Notes: generated by a model not told the origin, from the letters alone. Positions 33,341 through 42,699 are shown, counted from the first letter of the stretch. The stretch is DNA of 64,000 nt from Brucella tritici (GCF_902825325.1 NZ_CADEAR010000004.1:186001-250000); one strand, 5' to 3'. Numbers and translations: made by a program.

Positions 33341-34714
33341 TTAATAGGCATATTCCAGAAAGATTGGATCAACTGACCCTGCCCATACGCTGTTATAGGC
33401 CTTCAGCATGCGCTCGGCATCCGTAACACCAGCCGCAACGATTTCCTCAAGCGGTGCGAGGAAATGCGTTTCGTCATGACCTTCACTGTTGAGCTTGTTG
33501 CGGTTTAAGAGGCCGAGCCGGGAGATTTTCAAAGTCTCGCGAGCGATCTGTTCCAGCGGTTTGCCCCGGAAGGTCGTGTTCAACGCCTTGGCAGGAACTT
33601 CGTTGCGAAGTGCAAGCACCTCTTCGTAGGTCCAATCTTTGGTGAGAAGTTCGGCAGCGGTCAGAGCTTCTTCGTCATAGAGCAGTCCGACCCAGTAGGC
33701 TGGAAGTGCACAGATACGGCGCCACGGACCTCCATCAGCTCCTCGCATTTCCAGGAAACGCTTGAGGCGCACTTCAGGGAACAGTGTCGAAAGGTGATTG
33801 GTCCAGTCACCCATATTGGGGACCGGGTCGCTCACTTCACCTTTCAGCGCCCCATTCATGAACTGGCGGAAGGTGACATGCGTACAGTCGTGATAATGAC
33901 CGTCGCGCAGAATGAAATACATAGGTATATCAAGCGCCCATTCGACATAATCCGCAAACCCGAAGTTTTCCGAGAAAACGAAAGGCAGTACGCCCGAACG
34001 CTGGTTATCGGTGTCGCGCCAGATATTCGAACGCCATGACAAAAGGCGGTTCGGTTTGCCTTCGGTGAACGGCGAACTGGCGAAAAGTGCTGTTGCTACG
34101 GATTGCAGCTTCATCGAAACCTGCATTTTGCGGCGCATGTCTTGTTCCGAGCTGAAGTCCAGATTCACCTGAATGGTCGAAGTGCGATACATCATGTCCA
34201 AACCTTCACGCCCGACTTTTGGCATGTAGTTCGTCATGATCTTATAGCGTGACTTCGGCATGACGGGTGTTTCGGCCAAGGTCCATTTCGGGCTGCCGCC
34301 AACACCTAGAAAGCGAATACCCAAAGGTTCCGCTATTTCGCGGACTTGAGACAGGTGAGCGTTCACTTCGCGACATGTCTGATGAATGGTTGAAAGCGGT
34401 GCCCCGGAAAGCTCAAACTGGCCGCCGGGCTCCAGCGAAATAGCACCCTGTCCGGTTGGCTCCACCAGACCGATGATATTGCCTTCATCGATAATAGGTT
34501 CCCAGCCAAGCGTTGCCTGCATACCTTCAAGGATGGCTTTGATGCCGCGTGGTCCCTCATAGGGAACGGGACTGTTATCGACCGTGTAGAATGGAAATTT
34601 TTCGTGCTCGGTGCCGATGCGCCAGGCATCTTTGGGCTTGCATCCGCCAGCCAGATAGCCTGCCAGTTGTTCAACGCCCGTCAGTGCCGTTTCGTCAGTC
34701 GTATCGCGCGCCAT
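33341..34714 (-). CDS. gshA: Glutamate-cysteine ligase, plant/alphaproteobacterial type
   Basis: Catalyses the ATP-dependent formation of gamma-glutamylcysteine, first step of glutathione synthesis. The 457-residue form is the plant-like GCS2 type. Marker stretches: WRIGTEHEKFPFY, ISLEPGGQFELSGAPL, MYRTSTIQVNLDFSSE, MGDWTNHLSTLFPEVRLKRFLEMRGADGGPW. The rsmE gene lies just upstream on the same strand with a 98-bp spacer carrying a 30-bp palindrome. Confidence 0.95.
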   Translation of the reverse strand: MARDTTDETALTGVEQLAGYLAGGCKPKDAWRIGTEHEKFPFYTVDNSPVPYEGPRGIKAILEGMQATLGWEPIIDEGNIIGLVEPTGQGAISLEPGGQFELSGAPLSTIHQTCREVNAHLSQVREIAEPLGIRFLGVGGSPKWTLAETPVMPKSRYKIMTNYMPKVGREGLDMMYRTSTIQVNLDFSSEQDMRRKMQVSMKLQSVATALFASSPFTEGKPNRLLSWRSNIWRDTDNQRSGVLPFVFSENFGFADYVEWALDIPMYFILRDGHYHDCTHVTFRQFMNGALKGEVSDPVPNMGDWTNHLSTLFPEVRLKRFLEMRGADGGPWRRICALPAYWVGLLYDEEALTAAELLTKDWTYEEVLALRNEVPAKALNTTFRGKPLEQIARETLKISRLGLLNRNKLNSEGHDETHFLAPLEEIVAAGVTDAERMLKAYNSVWAGSVDPIFLEYAY

Positions 34715-34747
34715 ACAGTCTATCCCTAGTCGATTTTTCGCTTTTCA

Positions 34748-34777
34748 GCGTGATTGGACAAATTTGTCAAATCACGC
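34748..34777. promoter_or_regulatory. 30-bp imperfect palindrome upstream of gshA
   Basis: The arms are GCGTGATTGGACAAA (34748-34762) and TTTGTCAAATCACGC (34763-34777), 15 bases each with one mismatched pair and no spacer. It starts 34 bp before the gshA start codon. It may be an operator of a dimeric regulator or a hairpin at the 3' end of rsmE. There is no T-run, so a terminator is unlikely. Confidence 0.55.
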
Positions 34778-34812
34778 AAGTCAATTCCATTGAACATCAG
34801 ATTTCGAGAACG

Positions 34813-35559
34813 TCATCCTTCATTTCTCCAGTCCCCGAGCACAGATTGTACCAAAGCCATCGCAGCGACGGCAGCTGTATCGGCACGGAGGATTCGAGGG
34901 CCGAGCGGAATAGATGTTACGAATGGTAGTTTTCGGAGCGTTTGACGTTCATCCTCTGAGAAACCTCCTTCAGGGCCGATCAATAGAGCGGTCGGGCCTG
35001 GCGTCATTTTCCGCAAGATGGTCAATGGATCGTCCGATTCGTGCCCTTCATCGCAGAAAATCAGATGTCGGGCTTCGTCCCATTGTTCGATAAAGTGGTC
35101 AAAGCGGATGGCCCCGCGACATTCAGGTATGGAAAGCACACCGCATTGTTCGGCAGCTTCTATCGCATTGGCGTTAATGCGATCAGTTCCGAGCTTTGAT
35201 ACCTGAGTGTGCTGTGTGATAACCGGCTGCAAAACGCCTGCGCCCATCTCCACAGCCTTCTGCACCATATAGTCCAGCCGTCCCTGCTTCAGTGGGGCGA
35301 AGCAATAGACCAGATCGCTCGGTAAAGGTTGCTGACGCGTTTGTTCGAAAGGTACGAGGAACAGCCGCTTTTTACCCTCCGGCTTCAACCGCGATTTCCA
35401 TTCGCCGTCGCGTCCATTGAAGGCAAGAATTTCATCGCCGTCCTTCAATCGCAAGACATGGGTGAGATAATGTGCGGCCTGCAGGGCGACCTCTATCTGG
35501 TCGCCGCTTTCGAGGCCGTTTTCAACGTATAATCTCTGCATTTTGTAGTTTGCGCGCAT
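34813..35559 (-). CDS. rsmE: 16S rRNA (uracil-1498-N3)-methyltransferase
   Basis: SPOUT-class methyltransferase that modifies U1498 of 16S rRNA. The deep-knot signatures are [14 protein letters not shown] and [19 protein letters not shown] near the C-terminus; the PUA-like N-terminal domain precedes ([20 protein letters not shown]). Length 248 is typical. The start may be 35559 or the ATG at 35541 (MQRLYVEN). It lies upstream of gshA. Confidence 0.93.
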   Translation of the reverse strand: MRANYKMQRLYVENGLESGDQIEVALQAAHYLTHVLRLKDGDEILAFNGRDGEWKSRLKPEGKKRLFLVPFEQTRQQPLPSDLVYCFAPLKQGRLDYMVQKAVEMGAGVLQPVITQHTQVSKLGTDRINANAIEAAEQCGVLSIPECRGAIRFDHFIEQWDEARHLIFCDEGHESDDPLTILRKMTPGPTALLIGPEGGFSEDERQTLRKLPFVTSIPLGPRILRADTAAVAAMALVQSVLGDWRNEG

Positions 35560-35733
35560 GTCAGCATCGATGGCAGAGGGCAGGGGCGGCGGTCAAGCGC
35601 TTTGGTAATGCATCAAGAGAGAATTAATTAGCATTCCTACACAAACAATTGATGGGAAATATCATGTCAGTTGCATTTAATTAGATTGTATCCATATAGG
35701 TATGAAGCTATCTATTTGAATGGAATTGATGTG

Positions 35734-36162
35734 ATGAAACAAGCGTGGGTCGAATTCGCACCGCTTCTTGCTAGCACCGCCAGAGGATGGCGGAAAGCTT
35801 TCGATGCAGCGATGGCGGAACATGGTCTTTCCGACGCGAAAGCCATACCGCTGATGACCCTATTGCGGCACGGAGATCGTGTTCCTCAAGGGGTACTGGC
35901 CGAACGGGTCGGTATTGAGGGAGCGACGATTGTCCGGGTTGTCGATGAGCTGGAAAAGGACGGTCTGATCCAGCGTGTTGCCGACGATGCCGATCGTCGC
36001 GTCAAGCTTATCCAACTGACAGAGGACGGTCGCGCTCTTGCCGCCAAGGTGGAAAAGTCGGCCGCCCGCCTTCGCGCTCTTTTCCTAGGCGATTTCGATT
36101 CCGATGCGGTCGATGTAGCCATGGAGATATTGCGCAAGTTGAATGAGAAATTTCAAACATAG
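35734..36162 (+). CDS. MarR-family transcriptional regulator
   Basis: A 142-residue winged-helix repressor with GVLAERVGIEGATIVRVVDELEKDGLIQRVADDADRRVKLIQLTEDG, a textbook MarR domain. ATG at 35734 (MKQAWVEFAPLLA) is chosen over the frame's upstream start at 35671, whose extra residues are atypical. It precedes a FUSC/DUF1656/HlyD efflux operon and probably represses it in response to phenolic or other acids. Two direct TTAATTAG copies upstream (35624-35631 and 35677-35684) might be its sites. Confidence 0.85.
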   Translation: MKQAWVEFAPLLASTARGWRKAFDAAMAEHGLSDAKAIPLMTLLRHGDRVPQGVLAERVGIEGATIVRVVDELEKDGLIQRVADDADRRVKLIQLTEDGRALAAKVEKSAARLRALFLGDFDSDAVDVAMEILRKLNEKFQT

Positions 36163-36224
36163 TCTTTCTGATCAGCCGTCTGACCGGAAAGACGCAATGT
36201 GTTCAACCGGTGCCCCCGCAAGCC

Positions 36225-38318
36225 ATGATGAAATCAGCCGAAACAACTCCGAAGTTTTGGGACGTAGTCTTTTCGCTGAAGACTTTCGCTGCGGCCATGC
36301 TTGCGCTGTGGATCGGCCTGATGGCCAACTTGCCCAATCCATACTGGTCCATTGCTGCTGTCTATATTGTCGCGCATCCGTTGTCAGGTGCGACCACGTC
36401 AAAGGGTTTTTACCGTTTGGTCGGTACGATCATCGGCGGGGCAATGACCATTCTTTTCGTGCCACATCTGGTCAATTCACCTGAATTACTGACGCTGGCG
36501 ATCGGTCTTTGGATGGGCCTCTGTCTTGCGATCAGCCTGCTCGACGGTACGCCGCGCAGCTATTTGTTCATGCTGGCTGGCTACACGGTGGCAATCGCGA
36601 GTTTTGCTGTTGTTTCCGTGCCGGAAACGACGTTCGACTATGCCGTGGGCCGTGTGGAAGAGATCGCAATCGGCATTATTTGCGCCGCTGTCGTCAATCG
36701 ACTTGTTTTTCCACGTCACAGCGGCCCGGTGCTCGTCAGTCGTATCGACAATTGGCTGCGTGACGGTTCAAAGCTTGCGTTGGCAAGCATGCGAGGTGAA
36801 GGCGCTACGCCCGAATTCCTTCGGGATCGGCAGCGTCTCGCAGCCGATGCACTTGAACTGCGCAATCTGACGACGCATGTTGCCTATGACACCTCATCGA
36901 TCAGAAATGTCGGAACGCAGCTTCACGTCCTGCAGCAACGCATGGTGGCTGTTCTTCCGATCATATCAAGTCTGCACGATGTGCTGGCGATGAAGCCTGG
37001 CGATAACGAAAAGTCCTGGCATCCGGCGGTGCAGAAACTATTGGACGAGGCCTGCGACTGGATCGAGAGTGGCGAAAATCTAACGGAGGAACGCCGTGCC
37101 GTCCTGTTGCAGTTGATCGAGGAAATTGACCGGCATGGGAAGAACGCGACAAGCTGGAGCGAGTTGCTACCTTTCAACGTAGCTGCACGTGTTCGCGATC
37201 TCGTTCAGATATGGAGCGACTGCATCACGCTGCGCCAGGACATTGTTTCCGGTTCCCGGCATTCGTTGCGGTGGCGTCGCTACGACGCACATCTGAAAGC
37301 CCGCCCCATGCATCGTGATTATGGCATGGCCTTTCTGTCTGGCTTTTCTGCCTTTCTGGCAACTTGTGTGGCAACCGCTTTCTGGATTGCGAGCGGCTGG
37401 TCTCAAGGGAGTGCCGCAGCCATGATGGCTGGTATTTTCTGCTGCATCTTTGCAACCATGGATGACCCGGTGCCGGTCATGCGCAAGTTCAACTGGCTGC
37501 TTTTGATTGTCATTGTTGCCGCCTTTATTTTTGAGTTTGCGTTGCTGCCGCTGGTGGACGGGTTCTTTCCGCTGGTTCTTGTGCTGGGACTGTTCCTCAT
37601 TCCAGCAGGTTTGCTGCTTGCTATTCCTTCGCAATTTTTGCTCGGCATGGTGCTCTGCGTGAACTTGCCGAACATGCTCATGCTGCAGGGCCACCTGACC
37701 CACGATTTTGTCAGTTTTGCCAATGCGAATCTGGCCACCGTTGTGGGGATCGTAATCGCCGCCGTAGTGACTTCAATTGTCCGGTCTGTCGGTGCTGAAT
37801 GGAGCGTGCGTCGCCTGATCAAGGCGGGCTGGAACGATATTGCGCTTGCTGCCGAACGGCGTCCCGGACGTCATCGCCGCCAGCGTATGAACCGCCTTCT
37901 GCTCCGGATGATCGACCGTATCGGCATGATGACCCCACGTCTGGCGCTGGTTCCGGCAGCAGACGTGGCGAAGGTCGATCTGTTGCGCGATCTGCGAAAC
38001 GGCATGAACACGATCGATCTCCAGCAATATCGCTCCAAACTGCCTGAAAACTGTCGGCCAGCTGTCGATGAAGTGCTGGATGGCGTTGGTGCGCATTATC
38101 GAGCCTTGGCCAACAAGCCAAAGGAGGCAAGTGAAATCGACCGAAATCTGCTCACCTCCATCGATACAGCAATCACCACCATTATCGAGAGCGGATCGCC
38201 TGCGATAGCCAAACGTACCCGAATGGCGCTGGTCGCTCTTCGCTTCAATCTTTTTCCGAAGGCCCCACCATTCGTGTTGCCGCCACGTCCGCTGATGGAA
38301 CTTCCCCAAGCAGCCTAG
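36225..38318 (+). CDS. FUSC/AaeB-like aromatic acid efflux membrane protein
   Basis: An inner-membrane protein of about 700 residues: two membrane blocks (residues about 20-170 and 370-530) separated and followed by cytoplasmic domains, as in AaeB/FusC. NPYWSIAAVYIVAHPLSGATTSKGFYR is typical of the first block and DYGMAFLSGFSAFLATCVATAFWIASGWSQGSAAAMMAGIFC of the second. With DUF1656 and HlyD partners it forms an exporter for aromatic acids or fusaric-acid-like compounds. The start is uncertain: GTG at 36210 or ATG at 36225. Confidence 0.88.
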   Translation: MMKSAETTPKFWDVVFSLKTFAAAMLALWIGLMANLPNPYWSIAAVYIVAHPLSGATTSKGFYRLVGTIIGGAMTILFVPHLVNSPELLTLAIGLWMGLCLAISLLDGTPRSYLFMLAGYTVAIASFAVVSVPETTFDYAVGRVEEIAIGIICAAVVNRLVFPRHSGPVLVSRIDNWLRDGSKLALASMRGEGATPEFLRDRQRLAADALELRNLTTHVAYDTSSIRNVGTQLHVLQQRMVAVLPIISSLHDVLAMKPGDNEKSWHPAVQKLLDEACDWIESGENLTEERRAVLLQLIEEIDRHGKNATSWSELLPFNVAARVRDLVQIWSDCITLRQDIVSGSRHSLRWRRYDAHLKARPMHRDYGMAFLSGFSAFLATCVATAFWIASGWSQGSAAAMMAGIFCCIFATMDDPVPVMRKFNWLLLIVIVAAFIFEFALLPLVDGFFPLVLVLGLFLIPAGLLLAIPSQFLLGMVLCVNLPNMLMLQGHLTHDFVSFANANLATVVGIVIAAVVTSIVRSVGAEWSVRRLIKAGWNDIALAAERRPGRHRRQRMNRLLLRMIDRIGMMTPRLALVPAADVAKVDLLRDLRNGMNTIDLQQYRSKLPENCRPAVDEVLDGVGAHYRALANKPKEASEIDRNLLTSIDTAITTIIESGSPAIAKRTRMALVALRFNLFPKAPPFVLPPRPLMELPQAA

Positions 38319-38337
38319 AAAAACAATGTGACTTGTG

Positions 38338-38547
38338 ATGCAACCTGAACTCGACATCTACGGAATTTATATTCCGACCCTCGGCGTGCTGGCGCTCGGT
38401 GCCTATTTCGCAAACACGGTCATGCAGCGCCTTCTGGCGCGCGCACGCTTCTATCGTTTCGTATGGCACCGGCCTTTGTTCGATGCCGCGATGTATTTTT
38501 GTATTCTCGGCGCTACGGCCGTCTTTCTCAATGGAATACCGCTATGA
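38338..38547 (+). CDS. DUF1656 protein (AaeX-like)
   Basis: A 69-residue, two-helix membrane protein (PELDIYGIYIPTLGVLALGAYF and FDAAMYFCILGATAVFLNGIPL) of the DUF1656 family, always found between FUSC and HlyD subunits. Its stop overlaps the start of the HlyD gene in ATGA. The role is unknown; it is probably a small subunit of the exporter. Confidence 0.88.
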   Translation: MQPELDIYGIYIPTLGVLALGAYFANTVMQRLLARARFYRFVWHRPLFDAAMYFCILGATAVFLNGIPL

Positions 38548-39410
38548 AAAAGCTCTTTGCACATTCAGGCCGTGTCTTTGTAACCGTGGTTATGGTCACT
38601 ATGGCGGGGCTTCTTGGCTGGCATTTGTGGGACTATTACATGAATGCGCCGTGGACCCGCGACGGCAAAATTCGTGCCGATGTCGTGCGCGTTGCGCCTG
38701 ATGTCTCAGGTCTGGTCGGAGAAGTGCTCGTCCACGATAATGAAAGCGTTCATCAGGGTGACGTTATCTTCCGTATCGATCAGGCACGCTACAAACTCGC
38801 CCTGCAGACAGCGGAAGCAAAGGTTGATAGCAGCAAAGCAGCGCTTGATATGGCAAACCGCGATCTGGTCCGCTATCGCCAACTCAACGACACGACCGTG
38901 ACACGTCAGAAACTGGAGCAGATCGAAACGACGGCCCAGCAAGCAGAAGCTTCCTACCGTCAGGCGCAACTGGATCGCGATCTGGCGACTCTCAATCTGG
39001 ACCGATCTTCAGTAAAGGCGCCCGTCAACGGAGTGATTACAAACTTCTCACTTCAACCGGGTGATTATGTTTCTGCCGGATCGGCAGTGACGGCTCTCGT
39101 TGATACTGACTCGTTCTACGTTTCCGGCTACTTTGAAGAGAACAAGCTCGAGCGTATCCAGATTGGTGATCCGGTGGTGGTCGATATCATGGGCAGCAAA
39201 GTGCAACTCAAAGGAAAGGTCGAGGGTATTGCAGGAGGGATTGAAGATCGTGAGCGTAGCGATTCTTCTAGCCTGCTGGCAAATGTTTCACCGACCTTCA
39301 ACTGGGTGCGCCTAGCGCAACGTGTGCCGGTGCGTGTGAAACTTGAAGATGTGCCCGACAGTGTCCACCTCGTTGCCGGTCGAACGGTCAGCGTTTCGGT
39401 GGTGAACTGA
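38544..39410 (+). CDS. HlyD-family membrane fusion protein (AaeA/EmrA-like)
   Basis: The periplasmic adaptor that links the FUSC-type inner-membrane exporter to an outer-membrane channel. One N-terminal helix (FVTVVMVTMAGLLGWHLWDYY) anchors it. The barrel-sandwich domain (IRADVVRVAPDVSGLVGEVLVHDNESVHQGDVIFRID), an alpha-helical hairpin, and the second lipoyl half (VKAPVNGVITNFSLQPGDYVSAGSAVTALVD) follow. Length 288 fits AaeA. Overlaps the DUF1656 stop by 4 bp. Confidence 0.92.
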   Translation: MKKLFAHSGRVFVTVVMVTMAGLLGWHLWDYYMNAPWTRDGKIRADVVRVAPDVSGLVGEVLVHDNESVHQGDVIFRIDQARYKLALQTAEAKVDSSKAALDMANRDLVRYRQLNDTTVTRQKLEQIETTAQQAEASYRQAQLDRDLATLNLDRSSVKAPVNGVITNFSLQPGDYVSAGSAVTALVDTDSFYVSGYFEENKLERIQIGDPVVVDIMGSKVQLKGKVEGIAGGIEDRERSDSSSLLANVSPTFNWVRLAQRVPVRVKLEDVPDSVHLVAGRTVSVSVVN

Positions 39411-39413
39411 TAT

Positions 39414-39443
39414 AAAGGCCCGGCTGTCGTCCGGGCCTTTTCC
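39414..39443 (+). terminator. Intrinsic terminator of the efflux operon
   Basis: AAAGGCCCGG (39414-39423) pairs with CCGGGCCTTT (39431-39440) around a 7-nt loop, with further T residues. It ends the marR-FUSC-DUF1656-HlyD transcription unit. Confidence 0.8.
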
Positions 39444-39479
39444 ATGTTAGCAAAGATAAAAAGAGGTCGGGGATTTCTC

Positions 39480-40178
39480 ATGGGTGTACTGGTCGTTCAG
39501 AACTATGAAGGCTCTGGATTGGGACAAATTGAACCCGTTCTGGCAGATGCTGGCTATTCGATTGATCTGCGTCATCCATACAGCGGGGATGCATTGCCCG
39601 GTGACGACGATGGATATCAAGCCTTGATTGTGCTTGGGGGCGAGCAGAATGCGCTGGCCGACGCTAAATGTCCGTATTTCCCGCATTTGCTTGAGCTCAT
39701 TCGTCAGTTTGGTGACAGCGATAAGGCCGTTCTTGGCATTTGTCTGGGCAGTCAGCTCATCGCGCGTGCTTATGGCGGCGCAAATATTCTGGACCGGCCC
39801 ATTGAGTTCGGCTGGCAAGAAGTTCGGCTTACCGAGGAAGGCAAAGGCGACCCGGTATTGTCTGCCGCAGGAGACGCCTTCCCAATCTTTCACTGGCACC
39901 GCGATACGTTTTCACTTCCGAAGGACGCATTGCATATGGCGACGAGTGATATGACGCCTCATCAGGCTTATCGCATCGGGCGCGCAGTTTATGGCACGCA
40001 GTTTCATTTCGAGGCGAACACACAGCTTGTCGCTGAATGGAACGATCAGCTAAGTGAGATGATTGCGGGTTTCGCACCGGATTGGGCAGTACAGCACCCA
40101 GTGCTGGCAAATAAGTTCGGAATACAGGCGGATGCTGCAGGTGCTGCATTAGCCAAGGCGTGGGTAAACCAAATCTAG
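39480..40178 (+). CDS. Class I glutamine amidotransferase-like protein
   Basis: GATase1 domain protein of 232 residues. The nucleophile cysteine is in LGICLGSQLIARAYGG (about residue 90), and the histidine-glutamate pair appears near the end (YGTQFHFEANTQL, where the usual HPE is HFE). Such stand-alone proteins hydrolyse glutamine or gamma-glutamyl compounds, or act on purine-related substrates; the substrate is not determined. ATG at 39480 (MGVLVVQNYEG) is preferred to the earlier 39444. Confidence 0.8.
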   Translation: MGVLVVQNYEGSGLGQIEPVLADAGYSIDLRHPYSGDALPGDDDGYQALIVLGGEQNALADAKCPYFPHLLELIRQFGDSDKAVLGICLGSQLIARAYGGANILDRPIEFGWQEVRLTEEGKGDPVLSAAGDAFPIFHWHRDTFSLPKDALHMATSDMTPHQAYRIGRAVYGTQFHFEANTQLVAEWNDQLSEMIAGFAPDWAVQHPVLANKFGIQADAAGAALAKAWVNQI

Positions 40179-40433
40179 AGGCTTCGTAACTGCGCCTTAA
40201 CCTTAAGTCGAAGTATCGCGTTGCGGCTTTGCCACAGCGTTCAACCAATTCGGTTTTTCAAGAGAAAAGCGATGGTTTGGCTGGAACCGTTCAGTTGCAG
40301 GTAACTTTTTTCGAGTGTAACTGGACACCGTCTCCCCGGGCAGCAACCGAACGAGCAGGGCTGATTGCCAGGCTCCCAAGTGGCGGCTCGTCTAACGAAT
40401 TTCGTCCGGCCCCAGTCGAAAGAGTTTCCGAAT

Positions 40434-40571
40434 ATGACCGCCAAACATGCCGCTCTTCTCACCGTACTGATGGTTTCCGCGATTGTATTCATGGCGGTCG
40501 GCATATTCACCGTCGATGCCGGCAACAATGCGATGTCCACCGACGGCTACGGCATTTCCAGCGCGCACTAG
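40434..40571 (+). CDS. Possible 45-residue small membrane protein
   Basis: The frame starts MTAKHAALLTVLMVSAIVF, giving one hydrophobic helix at residues 6-25, followed by a polar tail (VDAGNNAMSTDGYGISSAH). It lies in a 400-bp gap between the amidotransferase-like gene and a phosphatase gene on the other strand, with which it is convergent. No strong ribosome-binding site precedes the ATG. It could be a real small protein or chance. Confidence 0.4.
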   Translation: MTAKHAALLTVLMVSAIVFMAVGIFTVDAGNNAMSTDGYGISSAH

Positions 40572-40576
40572 GCGCA

Positions 40577-41308
40577 CTATTTCGCTTCGATAAAACGCTT
40601 TTCCGAACCATCTATTACGATGGTTGAAAGCTGTCCGCTTTTCCAGGCATATGTATCGAGATTGACCCTGTTGGGCTGAATATCGATAGCACTTTGCGGT
40701 GTATGCCCGTGGATGATGAGCTTTTCGAAGGGGGCAGTCCATTTGAGGAAAGCCGTGCGAATCCAGATCAATTCTTCCGGATCTTGTGCATCTAACGGAA
40801 CAACGGGGTTTATACCCGCATGACAGAAGAAGCATTCGCCAAAAGCGACTGAGCGCGGCATAGCGCGGATGAAGTCGATATGATCTTGTGGAACAGCTTT
40901 AACGAGCGCTGCATGACCTCGTCGGGCTGAATCTGTATCAGTAAAGTCAACTTCCACACCGTAGGAGCGGGCGGTATCGACGCCGCCGTGCAATGCAAAT
41001 ATCCCTGCGACGTCTCCCGTTGCCAGATAGGTAAGGAAGCCGTCGTCGTGATTGCCTAGTAGCGAAATGATGCGCTTATCCCGACGCGACAGTTCAATCA
41101 GAAAATCCAGCACTTCCTTTGAGCTCGGGCCGCGATCTATGTAATCGCCAAGGTGAATGATACGCCAGTCGTGAGCAGGACGTTGGTCAAGGTCGGCACG
41201 GATGAGCCCGTGCATGTCCTGTAACAAGTCGAGACGGCCATGCACGTCCCCAATGGCATAGAGGCGGATACCGTCCGGCCCTTTCGCATCCTTGAAAACC
41301 ACGCTCAT
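40577..41308 (-). CDS. Serine/threonine-type metallophosphatase
   Basis: Calcineurin-like phosphoesterase of 243 residues. Metal-binding motifs: IGDVHG (GDxHG), LGDYIDRGP (GDxxDRG), LLGNHD (GNHD) and CHAG, then IIHGHTP. They match the PrpA/PrpB bacterial protein phosphatase family. It is encoded 4 bp overlapped with the upstream FadR-type regulator and probably cotranscribed with it. The target protein is unknown. Confidence 0.9.
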   Translation of the reverse strand: MSVVFKDAKGPDGIRLYAIGDVHGRLDLLQDMHGLIRADLDQRPAHDWRIIHLGDYIDRGPSSKEVLDFLIELSRRDKRIISLLGNHDDGFLTYLATGDVAGIFALHGGVDTARSYGVEVDFTDTDSARRGHAALVKAVPQDHIDFIRAMPRSVAFGECFFCHAGINPVVPLDAQDPEELIWIRTAFLKWTAPFEKLIIHGHTPQSAIDIQPNRVNLDTYAWKSGQLSTIVIDGSEKRFIEAK

Positions 41309-42138
41309 TGACCGTCATCTTCCTTAATGTCTTTGCTCGCCTTCACGCCCGCCCGCTGTCGGTAGCGCAGACGTGAGACGCGTTCACGTTCTTCGTGCAG
41401 TTCGCGATCATGGGTTGCCTGTTCCACGAAGCGAATGTGCTTTTGAACCGCTTCGCGAGCCGCCTGCGGATTGCCGGCCATGACGGCATCGTAAATGGCG
41501 CGATGTTGCGACAGGAACATGTCAGCGACGCCAGGATAGCTGTAAATAAGGCTGCGATTGTAAAAAACACCATCCTTCAGCAGTTGATAGCAAGACCGAA
41601 GGGTATGCAGCAGAACGATGTTGTGTGCTGCTTCGCCAATAGCATTGTGCAATTCCACGTCGAGGCGTGCTTCCGTGTCAAAGTCACTGACGCCATGAGC
41701 TTTTTCCATGGCTTCCATGATTTCAGTCAGAAGTGCCTTGTCGGCTGGTGTGGCTCGAAGTGCCGCGTATTCTGCCGCGATGCTTTCAATCTCTCGCCGA
41801 TATTCAAGGTAGTCTGCAGTTGCCTTGCGGTGATCGGCAAAAAGTTTGACCACAGGGGCGCTGAACACTTGTCCGATCACGTCTGCAACGAATGTGCCTC
41901 CGCCATGGCGGGAGATCAGGAGTTCGGCGGTCTCAAGTCTCTTGAGCGCGTCGCGAAGTATCGGGCGGGAAATGTCGAACTGGCGCGCCAGCTCACGCTC
42001 GCCGGGAAGCCGATCGCCACCACGCAGAACGCCTTCGAGAATAAGCGTTTCAATCTGGTGCACGACGTCGTCTGCCGTGCGGCTTGCCTGTATGCGTGAA
42101 AAAATCGTTTCGGCCATGCCGTCTGAAGCCCTCTCCAT
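41305..42138 (-). CDS. FadR-subfamily GntR regulator
   Basis: The winged helix (DRLPGERELARQFDISRPILRDALKRLETAELLISRHGGGTFVAD) is followed by an all-helical FCD effector domain (DYLEYRREIESIAAEYAALRA...ARLDVELHNAIGEAAHN), with the D/H residues that coordinate metal for carboxylate binding. FCD regulators usually sense 2-oxo or hydroxy acids such as glycolate, lactate or pyruvate, so it may regulate the nearby glcDEF. The start is uncertain (42138 or 42117). Its stop overlaps the phosphatase start. Confidence 0.85.
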   Translation of the reverse strand: MERASDGMAETIFSRIQASRTADDVVHQIETLILEGVLRGGDRLPGERELARQFDISRPILRDALKRLETAELLISRHGGGTFVADVIGQVFSAPVVKLFADHRKATADYLEYRREIESIAAEYAALRATPADKALLTEIMEAMEKAHGVSDFDTEARLDVELHNAIGEAAHNIVLLHTLRSCYQLLKDGVFYNRSLIYSYPGVADMFLSQHRAIYDAVMAGNPQAAREAVQKHIRFVEQATHDRELHEERERVSRLRYRQRAGVKASKDIKEDDGQ

Positions 42139-42192
42139 AACGGCGGCAAAGTAGCCTTTAGGCTGATGTCCGGCAACGGAATATATTGAAAA

Positions 42193-42226
42193 TGAGAGCC
42201 CGGTCGATAATGGAATCGGGCTCTCA
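42193..42226 (-). terminator. Intrinsic terminator of the small membrane-protein gene
   Basis: GAGAGCCCG (42193-42201) pairs with CGGGCTCTC, with an ATTTTC tract following on the minus strand. It lies downstream of the gene ending at 42248. Confidence 0.55.
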
Positions 42227-42247
42227 GGAGTTATGGTCGAAAAATGA

Positions 42248-42538
42248 TCAGGCTTTTTTGCGCTTGCGTGTCGCGACGAGTACGAAAAGTCCTGCGACAA
42301 GGCCATACATGGCCCATTTGAACGGAAGTGCGTCGGCTGTTTCGCTACGGATGGGAAGTACAGTTACTGTACCGGGGCGGCTTTCGACGCCGGATTTGCC
42401 GTCAGCTTTGGCTTGTTCGATCTGCTGTGGTGAAACGACCCATTCAGCGCCGCGCGATTTGTCATAGAACATGAAACCACAGCCGACGATAACGGCGACG
42501 ATGATTGCTAGAATAAAACGTACAGGTGTGTTCATCAT
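42248..42538 (-). CDS. Small two-helix membrane protein, hypothetical
   Basis: A 96-residue protein with an N-terminal helix (RFILAIIVAVIVGCGFMFY), a polar loop (VVSPQQIEQAKADGKSGVESRPG) and a C-terminal helix followed by a basic tail (ATRKRKKA). The topology suggests the loop is periplasmic. The start is 42538 or the adjacent ATG 42535. No known family was recognised. Confidence 0.6.
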   Translation of the reverse strand: MMNTPVRFILAIIVAVIVGCGFMFYDKSRGAEWVVSPQQIEQAKADGKSGVESRPGTVTVLPIRSETADALPFKWAMYGLVAGLFVLVATRKRKKA

Positions 42539-42699
42539 TTTTCCCAGAAAATCAGGACAACGGGAGGAAATCATCCGATTCGCTTGAATAACGGATTACG
42601 GGATATCTAAGCCTTTTAGAATCAAAAGCTTAGTCAGCTGTATATGCTGGCACGCTAATATAGCGCGCGCGACTTATTAACCGACGAATGAAAGCCAGT

